Under the pieces are notes generated by a model that was not told where the DNA came from, ran no database searches, and worked only from the letters and a program-made list of their open reading frames with translations. A stretch of 38,886 bases of DNA from DATMXT01 sp035560415. Its GTDB lineage: Bacteria > Bacillota > Clostridia > Oscillospirales > Feifaniaceae. Position 1 is the first letter of the stretch, and the number at the start of each line of letters is the position of its first letter. Shown here piece after piece: positions 1 to 9,353 of the stretch. Position numbers and translations under genes: made by a program. Location of the stretch: contig DATMZG010000142.1 in NCBI GenBank assembly GCA_035560415.1, positions 1 to 38,886 of the forward strand, in the 5' to 3' direction.

Positions 1-6
1 ACCCCA

Positions 7-35
7 TTGCATGCAACCTGAAAATTTGATAAAAT
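7..35 (+). promoter_or_regulatory. Promoter of the HPr-like/Na-Pi operon
   Basis: TTGCAT (7-12) and TAAAAT (30-35) are separated by 17 bases, a good sigma-A type promoter. The expected transcript start, near base 42, lies downstream of the ATG at 37 and so supports the ATG at 64 as the true start of the first gene. Confidence 0.65.
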
Positions 36-63
36 AATGTACGATTCAGAAAGGAAGAGTGCT

Positions 64-318
64 ATGAAAAAGAAGATGATCAGACTCTCCACCATCAACG
101 ATGTGAAATCATTTGTCAACATTTGCACCGGCTGCGGCTTCGACATCGACCTGTCGTCGGGCCGCTATACGGTCAACGCAAAATCGATTATGGGAATTTT
201 TAGCCTTGATCTCGGAAAGCCCATCACGCTCGAAGTGATGCAGGAAGGACCCGAGGTCGAGGCGTTTTTTAAGGAAATCGAAGGGTTCTCAGCGGAATTG
301 GGGGTCAGTAACGGTTGA
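64..318 (+). CDS. HPr-family phosphocarrier-like protein lacking the active-site histidine
   Basis: This 84-residue protein has the size and pattern of the PTS phosphocarrier HPr. Residues 41-50 (SIMGIFSLDL) match the segment around the regulatory serine (Ser46) of HPr. The N-terminal active-site segment, normally containing the phosphorylated His15, reads CTGCGFDIDL at 21-30 and has no histidine. Classical phosphotransfer from enzyme I is therefore unlikely; a regulatory or degenerate role is inferred. The start at 64 is chosen because AAGGAAGAG lies just upstream (51-59) and the promoter -10 at 30-35 leaves no room for the ATG at 37. Its stop overlaps the TTG start of the next gene (TTGA), so the two are co-transcribed and probably translationally coupled. 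Confidence 0.8.
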   Translation: MKKKMIRLSTINDVKSFVNICTGCGFDIDLSSGRYTVNAKSIMGIFSLDLGKPITLEVMQEGPEVEAFFKEIEGFSAELGVSNG

Positions 319-2138
319 CATTTCTTGATATCCTGCCCATCGTAGGCGGCATAAGTCTATTCCTTTTCGGAATGACGCTGATGGGCGAGGGCCTCGAGAA
401 GCTGGCGGGCGCAAAGCTCGAACGGCTGCTTGAGCGCCTGACCAGCACGACCGTCAAGGGCGTGCTGCTCGGCACCGCCGTGACGGCCATTATACAGAGC
501 TCCGCAGCCACAACGGTCATGGTGGTCGGCTTTGTCAATGCCGGAATTATGAACCTTTCGCAGGCGGTCGGCGTCATCATGGGCGCCAACATCGGGACGA
601 CCGCCACGGCCTGGCTGCTCACGCTGGCCGATATCACCAACACTGGACTGTTCTTCACCCTCATCAAACCCGCCAACCTCTGCTACATTCTGATCTGTGT
701 CGGAGGCATTTTATATTTCGGCAAAGCGGGCCGGAAAAAGGACCTCGGCAGCGTGCTCTTCGGGCTCGGCGTGCTCTTTTTAGGCATGTACATGCTGGAG
801 CAGGGGCTCTCTCCGCTGCGCGAGATGCCGGCTTTCACAAACCTGTTTACAAGCTTCAGAAACCCGCTGCTCGGCATTCTGGCCGGCGCCCTCGTCACAG
901 CCGCCATCCAGAGCTCATCAGCCTCGGTCGGCCTGCTGCAGGCCCTTGCCGCCTCCGGGCTTGTCTCTTTTTCAACGGCGGTGCCCATCATCATGGGCCA
1001 GAACATCGGCACCTGCGTGACGGTGCTCATCGCCTCAATCGGCGCCAACAAAAACGCGAAGCGCGCAGCCCTCACGCATCTTTATTTCAACCTCATCGGC
1101 ACGACGGCTTTTACGCTCGCGATTTACGGCGTGCAGTATCTCATTGGCATTCCGTTCTGGGATTCGCTGATTTCACGAACCGACATATCGATTTTCCACA
1201 GCACATTCAATATAGTGAACACACTGTGGCTGCTGCCCCTCAACGGCCTGCTCATCAAGCTCGTCAACATGACGATTAAAAGCGACGAGGGCGGGGATGT
1301 TCAAAGCCGCCTCGGACTTTTGGAGCCGAGATTCCTTTCGACGCCGGCCATTGCGCTTGACCAGGGCCTCAAGGTCTTAAACCAGATGGCCACCATCGCC
1401 CACAGGAACGTCGACCGCGCCGTCGCCCTGCTTGAGCACTATGAGCAAAAAGAGGCCGACATCCTTCAGGAGGAGGAGCGGTTTCTCGACAAGGCCGACA
1501 CAAAGCTCAGCAACTATATCGTCCAAATCACCTCCGAGCAGCTCACGGCCGCAGAGACCGACAGGGTGGGCGACATGCTCAAAATCATCAGCGATTTTGA
1601 GCGCATCGGAGACCACGCCGTCAACATCGCCGAAGTGGCCGAGTACAACCTCAAAAACGGCGTCACGTTTTCCGGGTACGCCAAAGTCGAGCTGCAAATC
1701 ATCTCCGAGGCCGTCCGCGAGATCATGGACACAACTTTTTCCGCCTACTTCAAAGTCGACGAGAGGCTTGCCTTTACGGTCGAACCGCTTGAAGAGGTCA
1801 TTGACGACATGCAGGAGAAGCTGAAAAACCAGCACATCGAGCGGCTTCAGGCCGGGGTGTGCAGCGTGCAGGCCGGCATCTCCTTCCTTGAGATTTTAAG
1901 CAACTTCGAGCGCATTTCCGACCACTGCTCCAACATCGCGCTCGTCGTGCTCAGGCTCAAATGGCGGGGGACAGGCTATTTCGACGGGCACAAGTACCAG
2001 CGGCAAATTCACAAGGCGGAGGACCCGCACTACATTGAGCTGAGCGACGCCTTTCGAAAGAAATATTTTGACCGCATCGGCCCCGCCATTCCGCCGCAGC
2101 ACGCGATGGACATTTTTGACGACACCATTCCGGAATAG
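315..2138 (+). CDS. Na/Pi cotransporter family protein with C-terminal PhoU-like domain
   Basis: This is a 607-residue membrane protein predicted to import phosphate with sodium. The N-terminal half is hydrophobic and carries the two inverted-repeat signatures of the NptA/SLC34 family: QSSAATTVM near residue 61 and QSSSASVGL near residue 199. Residues from about 335 to 555 are soluble and helical and resemble a pair of PhoU repeats (for example DMLKIISDFERIGDHAVNIAEV and ILSNFERISDHCSNIAL), with the conserved acidic/His pattern seen in PhoU. This transporter-PhoU fusion is a common bacterial architecture, and its length is typical. The start is TTG at 315, overlapping the upstream stop, with a G-rich segment (about 299-304) as a weak ribosome site. 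The direction of transport and the ion are inferred from the family. Confidence 0.88.
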   Translation: MTFLDILPIVGGISLFLFGMTLMGEGLEKLAGAKLERLLERLTSTTVKGVLLGTAVTAIIQSSAATTVMVVGFVNAGIMNLSQAVGVIMGANIGTTATAWLLTLADITNTGLFFTLIKPANLCYILICVGGILYFGKAGRKKDLGSVLFGLGVLFLGMYMLEQGLSPLREMPAFTNLFTSFRNPLLGILAGALVTAAIQSSSASVGLLQALAASGLVSFSTAVPIIMGQNIGTCVTVLIASIGANKNAKRAALTHLYFNLIGTTAFTLAIYGVQYLIGIPFWDSLISRTDISIFHSTFNIVNTLWLLPLNGLLIKLVNMTIKSDEGGDVQSRLGLLEPRFLSTPAIALDQGLKVLNQMATIAHRNVDRAVALLEHYEQKEADILQEEERFLDKADTKLSNYIVQITSEQLTAAETDRVGDMLKIISDFERIGDHAVNIAEVAEYNLKNGVTFSGYAKVELQIISEAVREIMDTTFSAYFKVDERLAFTVEPLEEVIDDMQEKLKNQHIERLQAGVCSVQAGISFLEILSNFERISDHCSNIALVVLRLKWRGTGYFDGHKYQRQIHKAEDPHYIELSDAFRKKYFDRIGPAIPPQHAMDIFDDTIPE

Positions 2139-2152
2139 ACTTCACGGTAAGC

Positions 2153-2186
2153 CCGGCGCCGCCCTCAAAGGCGGCGCCGGTTTTTT
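2153..2186 (+). terminator. Rho-independent terminator after the Na/Pi gene
   Basis: An 11-bp perfect GC stem (2153-2163 with 2170-2180) and a 6-base loop are followed by six T residues (2181-2186). It ends the first operon; sigK converges on it from the other side. Confidence 0.9.
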
Positions 2187-2203
2187 CACTCGTATGATTC
2201 ACA

Positions 2204-2896
2204 TCACCGGCCGCAGGGGTCGCCAAACTCGCCGCGCAGCCGCTCCAAGGCTCTTTTTTCAATTCGCGATACATAAGAGCGGGAGATGCCCAAGGCCGCG
2301 GCGACTTCGCGCTGGGTCTGCTCGGGCCGGCCTCCGAGGCCGTACCGCCGCAGGACAATTTCCCGCTCCCGGGGCTCGAGCACGCTTGACAGCAGGAGGC
2401 CCATGCGCTCTATGGAAATTTTTTTGTCGACTTCGTCGATGATGGAGTCCTCCGAGCAGAGCACGTCATAGAGCGACAGCGTGTTGCCGTCTTTGTCCGA
2501 GTCGAGCGCTTCCGACAGCGAGATGTCGGAGGCGCTTTTTTTGAGCTGGCGGAAGTACATCAGAATTTCATTTTCCACGCACCGGGCGGCATAGGTTGCA
2601 AGGCGAATGCCCTTGCGGGCGTCAAAGGAGTCGATGGCCTTGATGAGGCCGATGGTCCCGATGGAGATGAGGTCGTCCTGGTCGCCGTTCGTGTAGTACT
2701 TCTTGACGATGTGGGCGACAAGCCGCAGGTTGTGCTCAATGAGCTTGCAGCGGGCGGCGCGGTCTCCCTCGGCGACGAGGGCGAGCAGCCGCGCCTCCTC
2801 CTCCGGAGGCAGCGGCCGCGGGAACGAGGTCGGAGTGGTGAGGAACAGCAGCAAAAACATGCAGTTGACGAGGATTGCCGCGCCGGTCACAAACAT
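2204..2896 (-). CDS. sigK: RNA polymerase sporulation sigma factor SigK
   Basis: This 230-residue sigma-70 family protein resembles the late mother-cell sigma factor sigma-K. The first 20 or so residues are hydrophobic, as in the pro-sequence that holds pro-sigma-K at the membrane until cleavage. Region 2 includes the core-binding segment DLISIGTIGLIKAIDSFD (about residues 75-92) and the -10-binding part NEILMYFRQLKK. Region 4 has a helix-turn-helix at about 194-217. The start at 2896 has GGGGGTG upstream on the minus strand. The gene is continuous, with no skin-type element interrupting it. A TATAAT at 2917-2922 (minus strand) could be its -10, but no good -35 is visible, consistent with use of another sporulation sigma factor. 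Sigma-K implies an endospore former. Confidence 0.9.
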   Translation of the reverse strand: MFVTGAAILVNCMFLLLFLTTPTSFPRPLPPEEEARLLALVAEGDRAARCKLIEHNLRLVAHIVKKYYTNGDQDDLISIGTIGLIKAIDSFDARKGIRLATYAARCVENEILMYFRQLKKSASDISLSEALDSDKDGNTLSLYDVLCSEDSIIDEVDKKISIERMGLLLSSVLEPREREIVLRRYGLGGRPEQTQREVAAALGISRSYVSRIEKRALERLRGEFGDPCGR

Positions 2897-3056
2897 GGTA
2901 ACACCCCCATATGGAAATTATATTCGGGCGGCGACAAAATCGTGACGGGAGCGGCCTGTACAACTGCGCAAGGTTTGCAGTTCCGAAAAGTTGCACATAT
3001 GCACAAACACCAAAAAAATATCCGTCGGGTTGTAAATTTTGCTGATTTGTGCACTA

Positions 3057-3085
3057 TTGCATTCAATGCGGCAATCGAATATAAT
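3057..3085 (+). promoter_or_regulatory. Promoter of the ilv operon
   Basis: TATAAT (3080-3085) is a consensus -10; 17 bases upstream lies TTGCAT (3057-3062), a weak -35. The transcript would start near 3092, directly before the T-box leader. Confidence 0.6.
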
Positions 3086-3091
3086 ACAGAG

Positions 3092-3380
3092 CAATAACCT
3101 AAATGCGAAGATGGGGAAAAGTAGTTTCACGGGAAAGCTTCAGAGAGCAGTCGGTTGGTGCGAGACTGTGTGGAACCTGAAACGAACATCGCCCCGGAGC
3201 AGCGGGCCGAAGGGAAGTATCCTGTGTAAGCCGCGTCGTGTGCGCACGTTACAGCGTCCGGCATTGCGCCGCCCGTTGCAGGGGAGGCAAGATGCACAGA
3301 GGGGCCGGAAAACGGCAAGAAGAGTGGTACCGCAGGGATTTACGTCCTTGTCTCTTTGGATATAAGAGACAAGGGCGTTT
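3092..3380 (+). promoter_or_regulatory. T-box leader, probably isoleucine-responsive, upstream of ilvB
   Basis: This is a tRNA-sensing T-box riboswitch. Visible parts are: stem I with GGGG near 3113-3116 able to pair with CCCC near 3192-3195; the AGAGAG bulge at 3142-3147; the apical GGTTGGTGCGAG segment at 3153-3164; and the conserved T-box AGAGTGGTACCGCAGG at 3321-3336, whose TGGT would pair with the ACCA end of uncharged tRNA. The specifier loop reads GAAC followed by ATC at 3188-3190, which would be an isoleucine codon. This fits control of branched-chain amino acid synthesis, but leucine or valine sensing cannot be excluded without folding. Uncharged tRNA would favour antitermination and expression of ilvB. 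Confidence 0.88.
3343..3378 (+). terminator. T-box attenuator terminator
   Basis: A 12-bp stem (CGTCCTTGTCTC at 3343-3354 with GAGACAAGGGCG) is followed by eight or more T residues. It forms when the T-box antitermination structure does not, stopping transcription before ilvB. Confidence 0.85.
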
Positions 3381-3421
3381 TTTTTCGTCCCCTGCGGGCA
3401 TTTTTTTAAGGAGAGGCAGAT

Positions 3422-5101
3422 ATGAAACTCACCGGTTCACAGATTGTCATGGAGACACTATTGGAGCATGGGGTGGACACTGTGTTCGGCTACCCGGGCG
3501 GCTGCGCGCTCAATGTTTACGACGAGCTGTACCGTTACAGCGACCGGATTAAGCATGTGCTGGCGGCCCACGAGCAGGGGGCGTCCTTTGCGGCCGACGG
3601 CTATGCCAGGGCGACCGGAAAGGTCGGCGTCGTCATTGCGACGTCGGGCCCCGGAGCGACAAACCTCGTCACGGGCATTGCCAATTCCTTCATGGACTCC
3701 ATTCCGATGGTGGCCGTCACCGTCAACGTCCCGAACAGCCTCATCGGCAGGGACAGCTTTCAGGAGATTTACATCACCGGCATCACAATGCCCATCACAA
3801 AGCACAACTACTTTGTGCGCAAAATTGAAGACCTTGCGCCCACCATGCGCAGCGCCTTTCGCATCGCCTGCTCCGGTCGGCCGGGGCCGGTGCTTGTCGA
3901 CATCGCCAAGGACATCACAATTGCGATGGGCGAGTATGAGCGAAAGGAGCCGGAGGCGCTGACGGCCTGCGACAAGGCCGACCCGAAGGAGGTCGCCGCC
4001 ATCGCCGAGCTGATGAACGAGGCGCGTCGCCCCGTCATCCTCTTTGGCGGCGGCATCATCGCTTCGGGCGCCTCCGACAAGCTGCGCACACTGCTTGACA
4101 AGACGAAAATTCCGACCAGCCACTCAGTCATGGGCACGGGTGTGCTGAGCTACGGCGACCCCCTCAACATGGGCATGATCGGCATGCACGGCAGCGTCAC
4201 AAGCGGCCTTGCGATGAAGCAGGCGGACCTCTTAGTGGCCTTGGGCACGCGGTTTTCCGACCGGGTGGCCACCAACATCAGCAAGTTCACCGACGCCAAG
4301 GTCGTCCAGGTCGACATTGACGCGGCCGAAATCAACAAGAACGTCCACATTGACATCGGCGTCGTCGCAAACGTCGCCGACGTCATCGACATGCTGATGC
4401 CGCTGCTTGAAAAGAAGGACCGCGGCGATTGGCTCGCGCAGATTGCCGCCTGGCGGCGGGAGCACGACAACTGCCTCGAGTATTCCGAAGACCGGCTGCG
4501 CCCCTGGCACGTCATGAAAATCATCTCCGACAACATGTCGGAGGACACGATGCTCGCGACCGACGTCGGCCAGCACCAGATGTGGGCGGCGCAGTACTGC
4601 TCCAAAGTCTCGCCCCGCTCCTTCCTCACCTCGGGCGGGCTCGGGGCCATGGGGTACGGCCTGGGGGCCTCCATCGGCGCGTCAATTGGCCGCAAGGGGG
4701 CGCCGGTCGTGCTGGTCACGGGGGACGGCTGCTTCCACATGAACTGCAACGAGATGGCGACGGCCGTCTCCAACAACGTCCCCGTCACGGTCGTGCTGCT
4801 CAACAACGGCACACTCGGCATGGTGCGCCAGTGGCAGACCCTCTTCTACGGCCAGCGCTACTCCGCGACCGACACCGATGTGCGCCGCACAAATTTCCCG
4901 GCACTGGCGCAGGCCTTTGGCGCAAAGGGTTTTCACTGCGAGACGCCCGCCCAGTTTGAGGCGGCTTTCAAGGAGTCCTTTGCGGCAAAAGCCCCATGCC
5001 TCATTGAGTGCGTCATCGACAAGGACGAGAAGGTGCTGCCCTTCATTCCGGCCGGCCGCTCGTTTGACGACATCATTCTGGCCGAGAACATCGGCAACTG
5101 A
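3422..5101 (+). CDS. ilvB: Acetolactate synthase large (catalytic) subunit
   Basis: This 559-residue thiamine-diphosphate enzyme catalyses the first common step of isoleucine, valine and leucine synthesis: condensing pyruvate with pyruvate or 2-oxobutyrate. The N-terminal PYR domain has the catalytic glutamate E51 in HEQGA. The middle domain spans roughly 190-320. The C-terminal domain has the TPP/Mg motif GDG at 434-436, completed by NN about 25 residues on. Length matches biosynthetic AHAS large subunits. The start is the ATG at 3422 with AAGGAGAGG (3409-3417) upstream. It is the first gene after the T-box leader and is followed by its regulatory partner ilvN, so the operon makes a full AHAS holoenzyme. 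Confidence 0.96.
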   Translation: MKLTGSQIVMETLLEHGVDTVFGYPGGCALNVYDELYRYSDRIKHVLAAHEQGASFAADGYARATGKVGVVIATSGPGATNLVTGIANSFMDSIPMVAVTVNVPNSLIGRDSFQEIYITGITMPITKHNYFVRKIEDLAPTMRSAFRIACSGRPGPVLVDIAKDITIAMGEYERKEPEALTACDKADPKEVAAIAELMNEARRPVILFGGGIIASGASDKLRTLLDKTKIPTSHSVMGTGVLSYGDPLNMGMIGMHGSVTSGLAMKQADLLVALGTRFSDRVATNISKFTDAKVVQVDIDAAEINKNVHIDIGVVANVADVIDMLMPLLEKKDRGDWLAQIAAWRREHDNCLEYSEDRLRPWHVMKIISDNMSEDTMLATDVGQHQMWAAQYCSKVSPRSFLTSGGLGAMGYGLGASIGASIGRKGAPVVLVTGDGCFHMNCNEMATAVSNNVPVTVVLLNNGTLGMVRQWQTLFYGQRYSATDTDVRRTNFPALAQAFGAKGFHCETPAQFEAAFKESFAAKAPCLIECVIDKDEKVLPFIPAGRSFDDIILAENIGN

Positions 5102-5120
5102 AAGTGAGGAGGAATTGACT

Positions 5121-5642
5121 GTGGAGAAGTACATGCTGGCCCTGCTGGTTCAAAACAAGTCCGGCGTCCTCGCCCGCGTCTCGAGCCTCTTCGGGCGGCG
5201 GGGATATAACATCGACTCGCTGACCGTGTCGACAACCGAAAATCCGGAGATTTCCCACATCACCATCGTCGTCCAGGGTGACGAGGACATCCTGCAGCAG
5301 ATCATGAAGCAGGCCGCAAAGCTCGAGGAGTGCATGCACGTCTGCGAGTACGGCAAGGACACCGCCATCGTGCGGGAGCTGCTCTTGGTCAAAATGAGCC
5401 TTGTCGGCGACGACCTCTCCATGCTGCGGCAGATTGCCGAAATTTACGAGGCCAAAATCATTGACCTCACGGCCGCCACCATGACCATGGAGCTGACCGG
5501 CACGCCGCTCAAGGTCGACAGCTTTTTAGAGATCATGAAGACCCACAAGATCATTGAGCTCTGCCGCACCGGCGCCACCGCCATGGAGCGGGGGCTGCTC
5601 ACGACAAGAGAGGGCGGGCGCACCGGAAACGGCGCAAGATAA
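5121..5642 (+). CDS. ilvN: Acetolactate synthase small (regulatory) subunit
   Basis: This 173-residue protein has an N-terminal ACT domain (about residues 4-75; LALLVQNKSGVLARVSSLF, then RGYNIDSLTV) and the C-terminal domain of IlvN/IlvH, ending near HKIIELCRTGATAMERG. In this family the small subunit stimulates IlvB and gives valine feedback inhibition. The start is GTG at 5121, eight bases after GAGGAGG (5106-5112); the in-frame TTG at 5115 is too close to that site. It lies 19 bases after ilvB. The same frame is open far upstream inside ilvB, but this is only a shadow of the GC-rich ilvB sequence. Confidence 0.94.
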   Translation: MEKYMLALLVQNKSGVLARVSSLFGRRGYNIDSLTVSTTENPEISHITIVVQGDEDILQQIMKQAAKLEECMHVCEYGKDTAIVRELLLVKMSLVGDDLSMLRQIAEIYEAKIIDLTAATMTMELTGTPLKVDSFLEIMKTHKIIELCRTGATAMERGLLTTREGGRTGNGAR

Positions 5643-5717
5643 TAATGTGTACTCCGGGGTTTTTCCCCAAGTCAACATACATTCAAAATACTTAAGAAAT
5701 CTGAAGGAGTGTTCATC

Positions 5718-6713
<996 letters not shown>

Positions 6714-6723
6714 GGAGGACGAG

Positions 6724-8388
6724 ATGTCACTTCGAAGCGACCAGGTCACAAAGGGCCCCGAGCGGGCCCCCAACCGCTCTCTGTTCTACGCGGCCGGCTT
6801 CACTGAGGAGGAGCTGTCCCGTCCCCTCATCGGCGTCGTGTCGGCCCACAGCGACATTGTGCCGGGACATGTCAACCTCGACAAGGTGGCGGCGGCCGTA
6901 AAGACTGGCGTCGCCATGGCCGGCGGCACTCCGGTGCTCATTCCGGCCATCGGCATCTGCGACGGCATTGCGATGGGCCACGCCGGCATGAAATATTCGC
7001 TGGCCTCTAGGGAGCTCATCGCCGACTCCATTGAGTCGATGGCCATGGCCCACTGCTTTGACGGGCTGGTGCTGGTGCCCAACTGCGACAAGATCGTGCC
7101 CGGCATGATTATGGCGGCCCTGCGGCTCAACATCCCGTCGGTCGTCGTCAGCGGCGGCCCCATGCTGGCCGGCAGCTACCGCGGCGAGGAGGTCAGCCTC
7201 TCCAAGCTCTTTGAGGCGGTCGGCGCCCGCATGGCGGGCCTTATTGACGATGAGGGCCTCTCCGAGGTCGAGCACTCGGCCTGCCCGGGATGCGGCTCCT
7301 GCGCCGGCATGTACACCGCAAACTCCATGAACTGCCTGTCCGAGGCCATCGGCCTGGCCCTTCCCGGCAACGGCACGGTTCCGGCCGTCTCGGCGGCCCG
7401 CATGCAGCTGGCCAAGCACGCCGGCATGGCCGTCATGGAGCTCATAAAGCGCGACATAAAACCCCGCGACATTGTCACGCCCGCCTCGGTGCGCAACGCC
7501 CTCGCCGTCGACATGGCTTTGGGGTGCAGCACCAACACAGTGCTCCACCTGCTCGCCATCGCCAAAGAGGCGGGGGTCGAAGTTGACCTGCCCCTCATCA
7601 ACGAGATTTCGGGCAGGGTGCCAAACCTCTGCCATCTGGCGCCGGCCGGCAACCACCATGTGCAGGACCTCGACGCGGCGGGGGGGCTCAGGGCCGTCAT
7701 GGCGGAGCTTGCAAAGGGCGGACATCTGGACCTCTCCTGCATGACGGCCACGGGTAAGCCGGTCGGGGAAAATCTCAAAGGCTATGAGGGGGCCGACGGC
7801 GCCGTCATCCGGAGTCTTGACAACCCCTACAGCGCCACCGGCGGCATTGCGATTTTGTGGGGCAATCTCGCGACGGACGGCTGCGTCGTCAAGCGGTCGG
7901 CAGTCGCGCCCGAAATGCTCTGCCACACAGGCCCCGCCCGCGTCTTTGACAGGGAGGAGGCCGCGATTGACGCCATTTACAAGGGCAAAATAAAACCGGG
8001 CGACGTCGTCGTCATCCGATACGAGGGGCCCCGCGGCGGCCCCGGCATGCGGGAGATGCTCAACCCCACCTCGGCCCTGGCCGGTATGGGGCTTGACAAG
8101 GCGGTCGCCCTCCTCACCGACGGGCGGTTTTCCGGCGCCTCCCGCGGCGCCTCCATCGGCCACGTCTCGCCCGAGGCGGCGGCAGGCGGCCTCATCGCCC
8201 TTGTCGAAGAGGGGGACGAGGTCAAAATCGACATTCCGGCCTCCTCGCTGAATTTGCTCGTGCCGGAAGCCGAGCTGGAAAAACGCAGGGCAAAATGGCA
8301 GGCGCCGCCTCCGTCTGTCACGAGCGGTTGGCTCGCCCGCTACGCCCGCATGGTTGGCTCGGCCAACACCGGTGCGGTGCTCGAATAA
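6724..8388 (+). CDS. ilvD: Dihydroxy-acid dehydratase
   Basis: This 554-residue iron-sulfur enzyme dehydrates dihydroxyisovalerate and dihydroxymethylvalerate to the 2-keto acids. Cysteines expected to bind the cluster are visible in NCDK (C121) and in CPGCGSCAGMYTANSMNC (C187, C190, C193). The N-terminal segment VPGHVNL and the C-terminal EGPRGGPGMREML and TDGRFSGASRG signatures are intact. The start ATG has AAGGAGG (6712-6718) upstream, and the gene begins 10 bases after ilvC. It closes the ilv operon; the branched-chain aminotransferase and leuABCD are not in this window. Whether the cluster is 2Fe-2S or 4Fe-4S cannot be decided from the sequence. Confidence 0.96.
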   Translation: MSLRSDQVTKGPERAPNRSLFYAAGFTEEELSRPLIGVVSAHSDIVPGHVNLDKVAAAVKTGVAMAGGTPVLIPAIGICDGIAMGHAGMKYSLASRELIADSIESMAMAHCFDGLVLVPNCDKIVPGMIMAALRLNIPSVVVSGGPMLAGSYRGEEVSLSKLFEAVGARMAGLIDDEGLSEVEHSACPGCGSCAGMYTANSMNCLSEAIGLALPGNGTVPAVSAARMQLAKHAGMAVMELIKRDIKPRDIVTPASVRNALAVDMALGCSTNTVLHLLAIAKEAGVEVDLPLINEISGRVPNLCHLAPAGNHHVQDLDAAGGLRAVMAELAKGGHLDLSCMTATGKPVGENLKGYEGADGAVIRSLDNPYSATGGIAILWGNLATDGCVVKRSAVAPEMLCHTGPARVFDREEAAIDAIYKGKIKPGDVVVIRYEGPRGGPGMREMLNPTSALAGMGLDKAVALLTDGRFSGASRGASIGHVSPEAAAGGLIALVEEGDEVKIDIPASSLNLLVPEAELEKRRAKWQAPPPSVTSGWLARYARMVGSANTGAVLE

Positions 8389-8426
8389 AAAAATGGCCTG
8401 CGGCATATGCCGCGGGCCGTTTTTTT
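8387..8426. terminator. Bidirectional terminator between ilvD and the transketolase genes
   Basis: A GC-rich hairpin at 8395-8418 is flanked by seven A residues on the left (8387-8393) and seven T residues on the right (8420-8426). It can end transcription of ilvD and, in the other direction, of the transketolase operon. Confidence 0.88.
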
Positions 8427-8438
8427 GTCTGTATTTCG

Positions 8439-9353
8439 CTATTCCGCTAAAATCCGGGCTGCGATGCCCTCGCCGGTCAGTCCGTAGATGGAGAGCAGCT
8501 CCTCCGCCTTGCCCGACTGGCCAAACCGGTCTTCCATGCCGATGCGCTGCACTTTGGTCGGATAAACCTCCGACAGCGCCTCACAGACTGCGCCGCCAAG
8601 TCCGCCTAAGATGTTGTGCTCCTCGACCGTGACGATGCGCCCCGTCTTACGGGCGCATTTTTCAAGCAGCGGGATGTCGAGCGGCTTGACGGTGTGCATG
8701 TCGATGACGGCGGCCGACAGCCCTTTTTCCTGTAAGAGGTCGGCGGCTTTCAGCGCCTGCGCGACCATGAGGCCGCAGGCGACAATGGCGAGATTCTCCC
8801 CGTCCCGAAGCACATTTCCCTTTCCGAAGGCAAAGGGGGCGTCTTTCTCATACAGGTCGGGCACGCCGAGGCGCCCCAGCCGCAAATAGACGGGCCCGTC
8901 GTGCTCGATGGCCGCGAGGACCGCGGACCTGGTCGACGCGGCGTCGGCCGGGCAGCAGACCACCATGCCGGGAATGGCCCGCATGAGGGCGATATCCTCG
9001 AGGCACTGGTGGCTCGCCCCGTCCTCGCCGACCGAGATGCCGGCGTGGCTGGCCGCAATTTTGACGTTGAGGTGCGGATAGGCGATGCCGTTGCGCACGG
9101 CGTCGTAGGCTCGCCCTGCCGCAAACACGGCGAAGGTGGAGGCGAAAACCGGTCTCCCGGTCGTCGCGATGCCGGCGGCCACCCCCATCATGTTGCCCTC
9201 GGCGATGCCGCAGTTGACAAACCGTTCGGGGAAGGCTTTTTTAAAGGTTGCGGTCTTGGTCGATTTGGAGAGGTCGGCGTCGAGCACCACAAAGTCGTAC
9301 TTTGCGCCAAACTCGGCCAAAGCCTCGCCGTATGCGTCGCGGGTTGCCTTCAT
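8439..9353 (-). CDS. Transketolase C-terminal subunit (split transketolase)
   Basis: This 304-residue protein holds the pyrimidine-binding and C-terminal domains of transketolase. The segment FVNCGIAEGNMMGVAAGIATTG carries the catalytic glutamate of the PYR domain, and the C-terminal domain includes VDMHTVKPLD and TVEEHNILGGLGGAV. With the N-terminal subunit it transfers two-carbon units in the non-oxidative pentose phosphate pathway, supplying ribose-5-phosphate and erythrose-4-phosphate. Such split transketolases are common in Clostridia and archaea. Its ATG overlaps the stop of the upstream subunit by four bases (ATGA), so equal synthesis of the two halves is expected. A 1-deoxyxylulose-5-phosphate synthase role is unlikely because the length and motifs fit transketolase halves. 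Confidence 0.92.
   Translation of the reverse strand: MKATRDAYGEALAEFGAKYDFVVLDADLSKSTKTATFKKAFPERFVNCGIAEGNMMGVAAGIATTGRPVFASTFAVFAAGRAYDAVRNGIAYPHLNVKIAASHAGISVGEDGASHQCLEDIALMRAIPGMVVCCPADAASTRSAVLAAIEHDGPVYLRLGRLGVPDLYEKDAPFAFGKGNVLRDGENLAIVACGLMVAQALKAADLLQEKGLSAAVIDMHTVKPLDIPLLEKCARKTGRIVTVEEHNILGGLGGAVCEALSEVYPTKVQRIGMEDRFGQSGKAEELLSIYGLTGEGIAARILAE

Noticed and set aside
2988..3012. Imperfect palindrome TTGCACATATGCACAA upstream of the ilv promoter
   Set aside because: The arms mismatch at two positions each and no regulator is near; not enough support for an operator call.
6727..8406. 559-codon open frame on the minus strand opposite ilvD
   Set aside because: It mirrors the ilvD gene with strong GC3 codon use; long antisense open frames are expected in such sequence, and the translation has no family features.
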